A stretch of DNA of 32,377 bases from an uncultured Eubacterium sp. (GCA_948468465.1 CAOKJJ010000041.1:1-32377), one strand, 5' to 3'; shown: positions 1 through 8,132, counted from the first letter of the stretch. Numbers and translations: made by a program. Notes: generated by a model not told the origin, from the sequence alone.

Positions 1-529
1 TGCCGTCTACCATGGAATAGCTCTGTTTTAATGCTGCGAAATCATCCCAGTTAATGCCAATGTCTGTCAGATCCGTAAATGCGTCCGGATAGCTCTTTAA
101 GAACTTCTGGTAGCTGTTGTCCTGCATCAGTACGATATCAGGCATTGTGCTGTAGTCGCCAGCGTTTGCACAAGTGGTAAGCTTTGTCTGGCAGTCATCT
201 GAGGATGTCTCGATCACTTCCAGTTCAAAATCCGGATGGTCTTTTTTATACTGCTCTGCTGCAAGATTCATCGCTTTGATATTGAATGTCTGATCCCATG
301 CCCAAACGGTCAGCTTGCCGCTGCCTGTGGAACCGCTGTCATCCCCCTCTGCGTCTGCAGCGTCGGAGCCGCTGTCATCCCCCTCTGCGTCCGCAGCATC
401 AGAACCGCTGTCATCCGCGCTGTTTGCGTCGTTAGCATTATCACTAGATGAATCATCCCCCCCACCGCATGCTGCTGTTGATACTACCATAGCACTGGCA
501 AGTAATACTGCAAATAATTTCTTTTTCAT
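1..529 (-). CDS. ABC transporter sugar-binding lipoprotein (partial, 3' end off window)
   Basis: This is the N-terminal 176 residues of an extracellular solute-binding protein. The start has a GGAGG site close upstream. A lysine-rich n-region and hydrophobic stretch lead to a lipobox-like STAAC, with Cys21 as the predicted lipidated residue, so the protein should be anchored outside the membrane. A low-complexity acidic Gly/Ser/Asp/Ala linker (about residues 22-68) follows. The mature domain then begins with a KLTVWAWDQ-type strand typical of family 1 sugar-binding proteins. The rest and the expected permease genes lie beyond the left edge. It follows nahK, lnpA and a membrane protein in the same direction, so a role in importing galacto-N-biose/lacto-N-biose is plausible from context only. 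The family is clear; the ligand is not. Confidence 0.85.
   Translation of the reverse strand, partial: MKKKLFAVLLASAMVVSTAACGGGDDSSSDNANDANSADDSGSDAADAEGDDSGSDAADAEGDDSGSTGSGKLTVWAWDQTFNIKAMNLAAEQYKKDHPDFELEVIETSSDDCQTKLTTCANAGDYSTMPDIVLMQDNSYQKFLKSYPDAFTDLTDIGINWDDFAALKQSYSMVDG
335..416. repeat. 36-bp tandem repeat in the binding-protein linker
   Basis: Two adjacent 36-bp near-identical units (335-370 and 371-406) are followed by the start of a third. In the minus-strand reading frame each encodes a 12-residue acidic unit, roughly GSDAADAEGDDS. The unit length is a multiple of three, so copy-number change would only alter the length of the linker between the lipid anchor and the ligand-binding domain. 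Confidence 0.85.
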
Positions 530-568
530 ATTTATCCTCCTTATTTATTAATTATTTTGGATAAAAAT

Positions 569-634
569 ATTATAGCAATACATAGGTTTTGAAAGTTTGC
601 AAAATCGCTTATATAATTTGCAAATTTGATCAAA
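569..634 (-). promoter_or_regulatory. Promoter and paired palindromes upstream of the binding protein
   Basis: On the minus strand an extended -10 element TGCTATAAT covers 569-577, 40 bases from the start codon. No good -35 hexamer is seen. Instead the palindrome TTTGCAAA occurs at 596-603 and again at 617-624, exactly 21 bp apart (two helical turns). A further palindrome, TTTGATCAAA, lies at 625-634. The nearer copy falls where a -35 box would be, which suits an activator that substitutes for it. This implies separate control of the transport genes from lnpA. The binding protein is unknown. Confidence 0.45.
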
Positions 635-712
635 AAATATATTGATTGCATAATAATTATAAGAAAACAATACATTTTTTATCTATATTATCCATAATAA
701 AATATAATTCCA

Positions 713-1225
713 TTACGATAAAAACACTCTGTCCGGATAGCTTTTCTTTAATGCCATAAGCATCTCATCCGTTAAGTCCAGCAGCAATTTTATCTTTTGC
801 TTGTTTTCCATAATGATCATCGTATAAAACGGCGTATCTTTCTCATAAGAAGTATAATCATATTTCGGAAGCTGGATCGTCCCTGTATCCTTCCGATATC
901 TGGCTACCGCGTCATGCCTGCTTGGAGCTGTAGCTTCCATCGTATTTAATTCCAGCACATGGGCGGTCCTGCGGTAACGCTTTCCAAAAATCACGTCAAT
1001 CGTAAGTGTCTGCCCGTCCAGAACATACTCATACTCTTTCTGACTTAACACACTGTAAAAAAAATACAATAACACAAGCAGAAAGCCCGGCAGCATAAAT
1101 CCCTGTGATATCATAATGCCCAGCAATATAAAACATACCGCAAAAAAAATCATCATCTTCTGCAGCAATCCTGACATTGCTTTTCGTTTTCTTATCACCT
1201 GTGCGGTAATCCGGTAATTATACAT
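713..1225 (-). CDS. Small membrane protein of unknown function
   Basis: A 170-residue protein starting MYNYRIT, chosen because AAGGGGGA lies about 9 bases upstream. An in-frame ATG at 1312 would add 29 residues and overlap the lnpA stop, but it has no comparable site. Residues about 20-65 form two closely spaced hydrophobic segments with a short turn. The remaining ~100 residues look soluble, with alternating beta-type segments, and resemble small two-helix membrane proteins with a PH-like or YcxB-like cytoplasmic domain. No enzyme motif is recognised. It sits between lnpA and the binding-protein gene, so it is probably in the lnp transcript, but nothing in the sequence ties it to glycan use. 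Confidence 0.7.
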   Translation of the reverse strand: MYNYRITAQVIRKRKAMSGLLQKMMIFFAVCFILLGIMISQGFMLPGFLLVLLYFFYSVLSQKEYEYVLDGQTLTIDVIFGKRYRRTAHVLELNTMEATAPSRHDAVARYRKDTGTIQLPKYDYTSYEKDTPFYTMIIMENKQKIKLLLDLTDEMLMALKKSYPDRVFLS

Positions 1226-1308
1226 CGCAAATATTCCCCCTTGCCTCGTTGATGCAAATGCCCTCTGGATAATGGATATCTGAATATATGGATAACTTGC
1301 ATTTATGA

Positions 1309-3465
1309 TCAAATTTCATACCACAGAATCTGATTTGCTTCCATTGTAAGCGCAAAACCAGTTCCATCTGCGCGGTGGATAACCGTATGCTGCATTTGAT
1401 CGGTATTATTCACAACGCAATATTTACCATTCTCCACATATGCATGCACTTCCACATATATATTTTCAGAAAACCAGCGGCAAAGCCTGTCTTCCTGTCC
1501 CGCACTCCACAAGATTGCCCGGTGCAGCAAGCGGTTATTCGTAAAATTATACGGCAGCCCGCTGATATAAACTGCCCGTCCGGCTCCAAAGCTGTTGACC
1601 GCAAGCTGTACATGTTTGTCACGCGCCACCAGCACTCTAGTGCCTTCCAGTGCGTAAATATTTTTCTTTCCTTCTCCAAAATCTATTTCACCTTCAACGT
1701 CTTCCGTGATAAAATGCGAATGCTCCTCCCAGTTATATTTATCATAACCCAACGTAAATCCCAGTTCCTTATCCACGCCGAAAATATTTGACAGCTGGAA
1801 GAAATGTCCGCCTGCCTGATGCGCCGACGGTTCTCCTACGCCGATGATACCGCCGCCCTCATATACGAACCGTTTGACAGCGGCGGATACTGCAGGATTG
1901 CACCACCATTCCCCGCCTGTATGCGCTGTATCCGCATCTCCGATATTCATAAGCACATCATACTCCTTTAACAGCTCCGGCTGTCTGACAATGTCGTCAA
2001 AGCTGATAAAGCTGACATCAAACGGCGCGCCGGAAAGCGCCTCTATCACTCCCGCATAAGAATAATTCTGCGGAAAATAAATGGCATGGTGTACCATATG
2101 GCATCCCCACGAGCGCATTTTCCCCCAACAGTTTAATACCGCCACTTTACAGGCACAGTAAGGCTTGCTGCCCGCGATATTTTCATACAGCTGACGGAAT
2201 TCACAGCAGACTTTTTCCACATAGTCTACAAATTCAGGAAAATCCAGCGCCAGCTTTAAATATCCGCCATACCCGATCCGGTCAACCGGTTTGCGCAGAA
2301 TCGCGCGTCTTGCGGTAACCCAGTTCTCCTTTGCTTCTTTGACCGGATCTCCTCCTTCATAAAACGTATCCGGGAAAAAATACGGCAGCAGCCGTCCTTC
2401 CGTATAATCGACACCCTCAATATCACTGATCAGGCGCAGCGTAGCGCCGTTGCCGACACTGCCGACGACTGCGTCCAGGCCGATTTTTGCAAATTCTTCC
2501 AAATATGGCTCTGTCCCAATCCAATGGTCGCCTAAAAACATCATGGCTTCTTTTTGATGCGCATGTGTAATCCCGACCATCTCTTTGATAATTTTTGCAA
2601 CCTCCCTTTTCTGGAACGCGATAAAATCCATATATTGTTTCGACGGAATCCGATACTGGTTATTATAATACCCTTCGTCAATAATATATTCCGGGCGGAA
2701 CGGATACCCTGCTTCCCGCTCAAACTGTTCCAAAATATAAGGGCTTACCGAAGCGGAATAACCATACCAGTCTACATATTTTTCCCGCCGCAGTTCATCA
2801 AAAATGAGCGTAAACTGATGAAAAAATGTCGTAAACCGAAGGACATCCACATACGGATGTTCCTGGATAAACTGTTCCAGCCGCTTCATCGTAAACGCAT
2901 GTGTCTGCGGCTGGCGTACGTCAAAGGTCATCTGGTGTTCCACGCCTTCCCAGCTGTTTACGGTCGCATTATACATATGCACCGGGTCCCATATAATATA
3001 AGCAAGAAAGCTTACCGTATAATCATGAAACGGGATACTGTTAACGGATACTTCCCCGCCTGCTTCGTCAAAACTCCATTCATCCGCCGGTACAACCGCA
3101 CCTGTACTGCGGTCAATCACCTCCCACCAGCGGGTCATATCATCATTGGTATTCAGCATCAGCATATCCGGATGCAGCCCTTTCATCAGCGGTATGCACA
3201 GCTTGTCATCACAGGCCGTATAAATCGGCGTCATCAGATACATCTGCTGGATTTCATGCGGATGCGCCTTCGCCCAGTCATTGTCTTTGCGCGTCGTATA
3301 ATACGTTGCATATACTTTTAAGCCTGCGTCTTTCAGCTCGGCAGGAAACTCCGTGCCGTCGCAGTCACGTACCGCATCCGCTCCCCATTGCCTGGCCAGA
3401 CGCACCGTCTCTTTGACTACATCCATATCTGTCGGTATCGTTACACGTCCTTTTTTTAATTCCAT
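1309..3465 (-). CDS. lnpA: 1,3-beta-galactosyl-N-acetylhexosamine phosphorylase (GH112)
   Basis: This enzyme phosphorolyses galacto-N-biose (Gal-beta-1,3-GalNAc) and lacto-N-biose (Gal-beta-1,3-GlcNAc) to galactose 1-phosphate plus free HexNAc in the cytoplasm. At 718 residues it matches full-length GH112 proteins: an N-terminal barrel (about 1-440), a central Rossmann-like region (about 440-650, with the NCWGKMRSWG stretch) and a small C-terminal beta domain. The GDHWIGTEPY motif puts Asp at residue 313, the position I recall for the catalytic acid of the Bifidobacterium enzyme. I chose the start at 3465 because GGAGGG lies 4-5 bases upstream; in-frame ATGs at 3486 and 3477 lack such a site. 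It lies 99 bp after nahK in the same direction. No uridylyltransferase or epimerase for the galactose 1-phosphate is in the window. Confidence 0.93.
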   Translation of the reverse strand: MELKKGRVTIPTDMDVVKETVRLARQWGADAVRDCDGTEFPAELKDAGLKVYATYYTTRKDNDWAKAHPHEIQQMYLMTPIYTACDDKLCIPLMKGLHPDMLMLNTNDDMTRWWEVIDRSTGAVVPADEWSFDEAGGEVSVNSIPFHDYTVSFLAYIIWDPVHMYNATVNSWEGVEHQMTFDVRQPQTHAFTMKRLEQFIQEHPYVDVLRFTTFFHQFTLIFDELRREKYVDWYGYSASVSPYILEQFEREAGYPFRPEYIIDEGYYNNQYRIPSKQYMDFIAFQKREVAKIIKEMVGITHAHQKEAMMFLGDHWIGTEPYLEEFAKIGLDAVVGSVGNGATLRLISDIEGVDYTEGRLLPYFFPDTFYEGGDPVKEAKENWVTARRAILRKPVDRIGYGGYLKLALDFPEFVDYVEKVCCEFRQLYENIAGSKPYCACKVAVLNCWGKMRSWGCHMVHHAIYFPQNYSYAGVIEALSGAPFDVSFISFDDIVRQPELLKEYDVLMNIGDADTAHTGGEWWCNPAVSAAVKRFVYEGGGIIGVGEPSAHQAGGHFFQLSNIFGVDKELGFTLGYDKYNWEEHSHFITEDVEGEIDFGEGKKNIYALEGTRVLVARDKHVQLAVNSFGAGRAVYISGLPYNFTNNRLLHRAILWSAGQEDRLCRWFSENIYVEVHAYVENGKYCVVNNTDQMQHTVIHRADGTGFALTMEANQILWYEI

Positions 3466-3516
3466 AAAACCCTCCATACATTTCATTTCTGATAAAAAAC
3501 ATGACAGACAGCTTCG

Positions 3517-3581
3517 ATCAGCTGTATTTTTTTAATGCCATACAAACTCCATGCATTTCATTTATCAGCTGTATTTTTTTA
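3517..3581 (-). repeat. Duplicated nahK end / lnpA start region with a 7-codon mini-ORF
   Basis: The 18-bp sequence that ends nahK (3564-3581) recurs exactly at 3517-3534. Just upstream of the second copy, a GGAG site and ATG (3539-3541) open a seven-codon frame, MALKKYS, ending at 3518. That false start region closely matches the true lnpA initiation region (shared AAATGAAATG, ATGGAG, ATTAAAAAAA blocks). It looks like a small tandem duplication that left a decoy initiation site in the nahK-lnpA spacer. A leader-peptide role is possible but unproven. Confidence 0.5.
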
Positions 3582-4653
3582 CGATTTTCGCCATCTGTGT
3601 CCACTTACGCTCCATATCCGCCGTCAGAGCGAGCTGCGTTCTGCACCGGTCCAGATTATGGTGCTCCCTGTGAATGCGAAAATACGTATCCCCGGAAAGG
3701 TAATCCGCCAAAAACCGCATACCACACTCCATCGTCATCATCTTCGCGCCCATTGGCAGCATTTCCAGCTCTTTTTGCGTCAGGCTCCCCTGACAGCCTT
3801 GTAAAAATCCGCTGACATACCGTTCATAAAGCTCCAAATCCAAAGAAACTTTAGACAGATCCGTCTCATCTTCTGCTGCCGTATTGGCGCCAAAACGGAT
3901 CGAATCCCCAAAGTCATTGACCGACAGCCCCGGCATCACCGTATCCAGGTCAATGACACATACCCCTTTTCCTGTCTTTGCATCCAGCATTACATTATTC
4001 AGCTTTGTGTCATTATGCGTGACCCGAAGCGGCAGTTCTTTTGCCTCCAGCAAATCCATCAGCACGGACATCTCCTGCTCCCGTTCCATCAAAAACGCAA
4101 TCTCTTTTTGCACAGAAGCCGCACGTCCTTTGCTGTCTTCCTTTACGGCCTTTAAAAATGCCGCAAACCTTTTTGGCGTGTGATGAAAATCCGGGATCGT
4201 CTCATGCAGCGTATCCGCCGGATAATCCGCCAGCAAGGACTGGAAAGTTCCAAAAGCCAGCGCGCTTTCATAAAAATCATTTGGCCGCTGCACCGCGTCA
4301 TAGCTGACTGCGTCCGCGATAAACCGGTACATCCGATAACACCTGCCTTCTGCGCGGCAATAGCTTGCACCGTCCCTTGTCCGGATTACCTGAAGCGTCT
4401 CCCTGTCCGGATTGCCTGCACGGGCAATAATTTTTTCCCTTAAATAATTTGTTACAGCTACTATATTTTCCATCAGTTCATCCACGTTTTGAAAAATATC
4501 CGTATTAATCTGCTGTAAGATATACTTTTCCCGCCGTCCATCATGCTCCAGCTCCACCAGCTGCGTGCGGTTAATATGTCCGCTGCCGTATTCCCTAAGC
4601 TCCGTTACGGTTCCCTCTACCGCAAACGTTTTGATGAGTTCCTGCTGTTCCAT
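3565..4653 (-). CDS. nahK: N-acetylhexosamine 1-kinase
   Basis: A 362-residue kinase of the aminoglycoside/choline phosphotransferase fold that phosphorylates the anomeric hydroxyl of GlcNAc or GalNAc. Visible motifs are the catalytic loop HNDTKLNN (213-220, Asp215 as catalytic base) and the metal-binding IDLDTVMPG (about 234-242). The N-terminal GSGHINRT segment serves as the nucleotide loop. Length matches NahK/LnpB (about 360). It precedes lnpA, so the two form the core of the galacto-N-biose/lacto-N-biose pathway, using the HexNAc that LnpA releases. An AAAAAGGAGGAGG site lies just upstream of the ATG. Assignment rests on motifs, length and pairing with lnpA. Confidence 0.9.
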   Translation of the reverse strand: MEQQELIKTFAVEGTVTELREYGSGHINRTQLVELEHDGRREKYILQQINTDIFQNVDELMENIVAVTNYLREKIIARAGNPDRETLQVIRTRDGASYCRAEGRCYRMYRFIADAVSYDAVQRPNDFYESALAFGTFQSLLADYPADTLHETIPDFHHTPKRFAAFLKAVKEDSKGRAASVQKEIAFLMEREQEMSVLMDLLEAKELPLRVTHNDTKLNNVMLDAKTGKGVCVIDLDTVMPGLSVNDFGDSIRFGANTAAEDETDLSKVSLDLELYERYVSGFLQGCQGSLTQKELEMLPMGAKMMTMECGMRFLADYLSGDTYFRIHREHHNLDRCRTQLALTADMERKWTQMAKIVKKYS

Positions 4654-4680
4654 TGTATAACCTCCTCCTTTTTAAAGGGT

Positions 4681-4706
4681 ATTTTAACACAATTCATACC
4701 CTATAT
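4681..4706 (-). promoter_or_regulatory. Putative promoter of nahK-lnpA
   Basis: On the minus strand an extended -10, TGTTAAAAT (TAAAAT at 4686-4681), lies 28 bases from the nahK start. A weak -35-like TTTATA is 17 bases further upstream. The 225-bp gap to the divergent regulator (4654-4878) is A/T-rich and shows no other clear signal. Confidence 0.4.
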
Positions 4707-4878
4707 AAATAGCAAATTTAAAACTCTGCATAAATTTAGCCTGTTGCTTTTATTATACGCAAAATATGATACTAACCATTCACATGTCCGTCGTGTCGCT
4801 ATACGAACACTATCATTCTTGCAATTTAACACAGATAATGAAATAGACACAAGAACTATTGAAAAGGACTGGTAAAAT

Positions 4879-5091
4879 ATGATTACATATGACCGTCTTT
4901 GGAAAACGATGAAAGAAAAAGGAATTACGCAGTATGATTTATACACCCATTTCCATGTGAACCGTTCGCAGATAAATCGTCTAAAGCACAACAAAAACGT
5001 AGAAGTAAACACGATTGACAGACTGTGCAATATTCTGCAGTGCAGTGTAAATGATATTATGGAACATATTGATGATAATAACTTTTTCTAA
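4879..5091 (+). CDS. Small XRE/Cro-type transcriptional regulator
   Basis: A 70-residue DNA-binding protein that is almost entirely one Cro/C1-type helix-turn-helix. The helices run from TYDRLWKTMKEKGIT through QYDLYTHFHVNRSQINRLKHN (about 18-40, including the recognition helix), ending with the DRLCNILQCSVNDIMEH signature usual for this family. AAAGGAC is the likely ribosome binding site. It is the only plus-strand gene I support. It diverges from nahK-lnpA and converges on the dehydrogenase gene. Control of the lnp operon is possible from position, but small XRE proteins of this kind are often orphans. No toxin partner is adjacent. Confidence 0.82.
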   Translation: MITYDRLWKTMKEKGITQYDLYTHFHVNRSQINRLKHNKNVEVNTIDRLCNILQCSVNDIMEHIDDNNFF

Positions 5092-5115
5092 GCAGTACCG
5101 TATGCAGGAAAATGA

Positions 5116-5159
5116 AGGAACTGTATGCAAATGCTTTCCGCTGTCTGCATACAGTTCCT
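5116..5159. repeat. Perfect 14-bp inverted repeat
   Basis: AGGAACTGTATGCA (5116-5129) and its exact reverse complement (5146-5159) are separated by 16 bases, in the convergent gap between the XRE gene and the dehydrogenase. It lies 25 bp after the XRE stop. There is no strong U-tract on the plus side and only a weak T-rich run on the minus side, so it may be a weak terminator or a protein site. Confidence 0.5.
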
Positions 5160-5203
5160 GTCTTCCTGAAACGATACTGCCGTAACCCAAGCATAATGCT
5201 TAA

Positions 5204-5243
5204 GAGCGCACCTGAAACAGACTGCTCTGTCTCAGGCACGCTC
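5204..5243 (-). terminator. Terminator-like hairpin after the PTS operon
   Basis: An 18-bp stem (5204-5221 with 5226-5243) closes a 4-base loop 37 bp after the dehydrogenase stop. In minus-strand RNA all 18 positions pair, three of them as G-U. In plus-strand RNA the same three become A-C mismatches, so the structure is tuned to minus-strand transcription. The trailing U-tract is poor (CUUAAGCAUU). Confidence 0.5.
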
Positions 5244-5280
5244 TCATGCATACGCTTCAAACTCCCAAATATTTTTCCCT

Positions 5281-6546
5281 TTAAACTTCTACTCCAAAAT
5301 GTTCAAATAAGATTTTCTCTGCCTGTGCGCACCACAAGCCTCTGTTCTTCTTGCATACTTCATCAAGCTTTTTAAACAACGGATCCGTCTTGCCTTTCTC
5401 TTCAAAATCTTCAATCGCTGTCAGCGGCATGTCAAACTGTGTATAGGTCAGTTTTTTTCCGCCAGGAATCTTCGGCAGGTTCAGTGTCGCATCCGCAATG
5501 CTGTCAATGCCGCCGACATGTGTTACCATAACAGACGGTTCGATCTTTCCTTTCGCCGCAAGGTCATTTGCTTCTATTAAGTCATCATTATTGCCGCCTG
5601 TCGTACCAACAATATGCTGGCTCGTATAATGCACGTCATACAGATTGATCTCTGCCTTAAACTGATTATCTGTCGGGCCTGCAAAGAAGTTCATGCAGCC
5701 GTCAAATGCCAGTATTTTATCACCCAGCTCTGCAACCGCACGGTTTGGCACATAGACAAATACGTCGTCATAGCCTTTGCCGCCTGTGATATCTATCAGC
5801 TCTTTTACCGGATCGGCCATCGCAGCGGTATTCACATACATAAGCTCCACACCGTTTTCCTTTGCCGTAGCCTCAGAAATTACCTCTCTGGCGCGCTCGA
5901 TCTTTGCGTCATCTATATCTGTAACAACAATCCGTTTCGGCTTATTTTCGAACTGAATTCCATAGCTGACCGCGCCAAGTCCCATCGGGCCGCAGCCGCC
6001 AAGAATAATAATATCTCCGCCTTCCTTCGTACCGCCTGCCAGATCATGATTTCTTTTATTGGTATGATAATTGCCATGATATCCGCCGATAATACAGCTC
6101 ATCGGCTCGCCCAGCGAAGCTTCAAAAAAGCTCTCACCTTCATATGGCATCAGGCATCCAAGCTCCATGACTTCGTGAGGAATAATGCAGTACGTGCAGG
6201 CGCCTCCGAAAAATTCATAAGAATATCCAGGAGAAGCCAGGCTTCCTTTATAATTCAACGCAGGCTGCTGTGCAAATTTCATGCCCGGATGGAACTGATC
6301 TTTCCACTTCTCGCCGACTTCTACAATCACACCCGCAAATTCATGCCCGATAATAATCGGATTTGTATCTATATTCTGCGGTGCGCGTTTATGTTTTTTG
6401 CCCTGCTCTACGAGCTTGTATGTAGACATGCAGATACTGTCGCTCATAACCTTGACTAAGATCTCATCGTCTTTGATTGCAGGAAGCTCGAACTCTTCCA
6501 GTCTTAAATCTCTTGTTCCATACATTCTGACTGCTTTTGTTTTCAT
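5281..6546 (-). CDS. Zinc-binding medium-chain dehydrogenase, L-sorbose-1-phosphate reductase (SorE)-like
   Basis: A 421-residue medium-chain dehydrogenase/reductase. Catalytic zinc ligands are visible: Cys39 (SDSIC), the GHE motif at 67-69 and Glu147 in SLGEP. The NAD(P)-binding GGCGPMGLG is at 183-191. The four-cysteine structural-zinc lobe of classical alcohol dehydrogenases is absent. It is longer than most MDR enzymes and resembles the SorE group, which interconverts glucitol 6-phosphate and L-sorbose 1-phosphate, acting on the carbon next to the phosphorylated one. It is the last gene of a mannitol-type PTS operon, after fruK, where mtlD would be expected. The same regiochemistry on mannitol-1-phosphate would give fructose-1-phosphate (inference). 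Family assignment is firm; substrate is not. Confidence 0.75.
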   Translation of the reverse strand: MKTKAVRMYGTRDLRLEEFELPAIKDDEILVKVMSDSICMSTYKLVEQGKKHKRAPQNIDTNPIIIGHEFAGVIVEVGEKWKDQFHPGMKFAQQPALNYKGSLASPGYSYEFFGGACTYCIIPHEVMELGCLMPYEGESFFEASLGEPMSCIIGGYHGNYHTNKRNHDLAGGTKEGGDIIILGGCGPMGLGAVSYGIQFENKPKRIVVTDIDDAKIERAREVISEATAKENGVELMYVNTAAMADPVKELIDITGGKGYDDVFVYVPNRAVAELGDKILAFDGCMNFFAGPTDNQFKAEINLYDVHYTSQHIVGTTGGNNDDLIEANDLAAKGKIEPSVMVTHVGGIDSIADATLNLPKIPGGKKLTYTQFDMPLTAIEDFEEKGKTDPLFKKLDEVCKKNRGLWCAQAEKILFEHFGVEV

Positions 6547-6591
6547 AATGACTCTCCTTTTTATTTAATCATATATTTTACAGTAACTTCT

Positions 6592-7521
6592 TTATATTTT
6601 TTCAATCACAACCTGCTTCATCAGCTCATCAACAAGCTCTCTTGCCGGCGGTTTCGTGCCGATCGTAGTGACTGCGCCCGCGGACGTTGCGATACACATC
6701 CGTACGGTCTGCTCATTGTCCAGCTTTTGATCCCATGCATACGCCAAAGCTGCCACCATCGCGTCCCCGGCTCCCACTGTGGAATGTGCCTTCACAGACA
6801 GCGCCGGACATTTTACTTCATATCCGTCACGTACAAGCATCGCACCGCTCTTGCCCATGGATACCGCAACTGTCTCAATGCCTTTGCTCTTTAAGCCCTT
6901 TGCAACCTGCAGCAGCTCTTCGATGGAAGCACGATAGTCAAATCCCGCATACTCTTCCAATTCCACACGATTAGGCTTGATAATATCCGGTCCCGCATCC
7001 AGCGCCTGACGGAACAGTTCTCCGTCTGCATCCAGCAGCACTTTTGCGCCATGTGCATGCACCCTTTCAATAATCTTGCCGTAAATGCCTTTATCCACGC
7101 CATTTGGAATGCTGCCAGCCAGAATAAACAATGTCTGCGCATCCGCATATCCTTCCAGCTTTTTAACGAGCTGCTCCATCTGTTCATCCGAAATCTGCGG
7201 TCCAGGTTCATTTAATTCTGTCACTTCTCCGGTCTTTTCAAATACTTTTGTATTGGTACGTGTTTCCCCATCCACCCAGATAAAATCATTCTGAATTCCT
7301 TTTTCATTTAATACGCTCTCAATCGTTCTTCCTGCGTTTCCTCCTAAAAATCCTGCCGCGATGCTCTTGCCGCCCAGCTCCCGGATTGTCTTGGACACAT
7401 TTATGCCTTTGCCGCCCGCGTCATATTCTACCTTCTGGATCCGATTTAAACCTCCATGTTCCAGCTTTTCAATATCAATCGTCTTATCTATCGCCGGATT
7501 CATCGTAACTGTTACTATCAT
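6592..7521 (-). CDS. fruK: 1-phosphofructokinase (PfkB family)
   Basis: Phosphorylates fructose 1-phosphate to fructose 1,6-bisphosphate. At 309 residues it has the usual FruK length and layout: the N-terminal VTMNPAIDKT strand, the GGKGINVS sugar-binding motif (36-43), a TELNEPGP segment characteristic of 1-phosphofructokinases, and the C-terminal PfkB signature STVGAGDA with catalytic Asp253. The related tagatose-6-phosphate kinase (LacC) is the main alternative, but no lac or gat genes are nearby. It follows mtlF by 6 bp. A FruK in a mannitol-type operon makes sense if the pathway passes through fructose 1-phosphate rather than fructose 6-phosphate. Confidence 0.88.
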   Translation of the reverse strand: MIVTVTMNPAIDKTIDIEKLEHGGLNRIQKVEYDAGGKGINVSKTIRELGGKSIAAGFLGGNAGRTIESVLNEKGIQNDFIWVDGETRTNTKVFEKTGEVTELNEPGPQISDEQMEQLVKKLEGYADAQTLFILAGSIPNGVDKGIYGKIIERVHAHGAKVLLDADGELFRQALDAGPDIIKPNRVELEEYAGFDYRASIEELLQVAKGLKSKGIETVAVSMGKSGAMLVRDGYEVKCPALSVKAHSTVGAGDAMVAALAYAWDQKLDNEQTVRMCIATSAGAVTTIGTKPPARELVDELMKQVVIEKI

Positions 7522-7527
7522 ATCCTG

Positions 7528-7995
7528 TTACTCCTTCCCTGTTAAAATCTTATATACCGTATCCGCATCACCTGTTGCCAGCCGCTCAGCCGCTGTGTCG
7601 TCAAGCATTTTATCTGCAATCGTAGAAAGAATATCCAGATGTTCTTCGCCAACACCCGCAATGCCGATCACTACATGCACTTCATTGCCGTCCCAGTCTA
7701 TGCCCTTTGGAAATGTCATGACCGCAATGCCGGAAGCTTTCACCTCTTTTTTTGCCTCTTCCACGCCATGCGGCAGCGCCAAGCCACTGCCCATAAACGT
7801 AGAAAATGTCTTTTCCCTTTCTACCATCGCATCTACATACGGCTGATCTACATATCCGCTGTCCACTAACATCTGCCCAACCGTGCGGATTACCTGCTCT
7901 TTTGCAGCAGATTCACAATTCACCCGGATGTTTTCACGGTAAAGCAGCTCCTTTTTCTCCTGCGTTTTTTCTTCTTTTTTCTTTTTAAAAAACAT
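7528..7995 (-). CDS. mtlF: PTS EIIA component, mannitol/fructose type
   Basis: A 155-residue cytoplasmic phosphocarrier that accepts phosphate from HPr and passes it to the EIIB domain of the transporter. The active-site His is His76 in GSGLALPHGV. The C-terminal part carries the VHVVIGIAG and HLDILSTIA segments typical of PTS_EIIA type 2. The first ~17 residues are an unusual Lys/Glu-rich tail (MFFKKKKEEK...) before the domain begins, making it slightly longer than MtlF (about 145). A GGAGGAG site precedes the start. It has its own promoter and operator upstream, and lies about 3 kb from its EIICB partner. Confidence 0.88.
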   Translation of the reverse strand: MFFKKKKEEKTQEKKELLYRENIRVNCESAAKEQVIRTVGQMLVDSGYVDQPYVDAMVEREKTFSTFMGSGLALPHGVEEAKKEVKASGIAVMTFPKGIDWDGNEVHVVIGIAGVGEEHLDILSTIADKMLDDTAAERLATGDADTVYKILTGKE

Positions 7996-8102
7996 GATGC
8001 TCCTCCTTTTTCACGCTCTGTTTTTTCTCATTTTTCATGCAAACTCTGTGATACAAACTGTTTTGCTTTGGCTTTCGAATTCTCTTTCTTGTTTCTGAGT
8101 TT

Positions 8103-8132
8103 ATTATAATATACTGCTGCCTTATATTTCAA
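8103..8132 (-). promoter_or_regulatory. Promoter of mtlF-fruK-dehydrogenase
   Basis: On the minus strand TTGAAA (8132-8127), an 18-bp spacer and a perfect TATAAT (8108-8103) form a sigma-A promoter. It continues TATAATAAACTCAG, almost the same as the mtlA promoter, which reads TATAATAGACTCAG. The start codon of mtlF is 107 bases downstream of the -10 box. Confidence 0.75.

Noticed and set aside
1226..1312. Longer start for the small membrane protein
   Set aside because: The extra 29 residues lack a ribosome binding site and overlap the lnpA stop; a strong site precedes 1225.
2554..3321. A 255-codon open frame on the plus strand
   Set aside because: It lies wholly antisense to lnpA, whose motifs and length are firm, and its translation has no recognisable domain.
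4879..5091. Antitoxin of a toxin-antitoxin pair
   Set aside because: It has an HTH like many antitoxins, but no toxin-sized partner frame is adjacent on the same strand.
5614..6459. A 281-codon open frame on the plus strand
   Set aside because: It is antisense to the dehydrogenase with intact MDR motifs, and its Cys/His/Ile-rich translation looks like a shadow frame.
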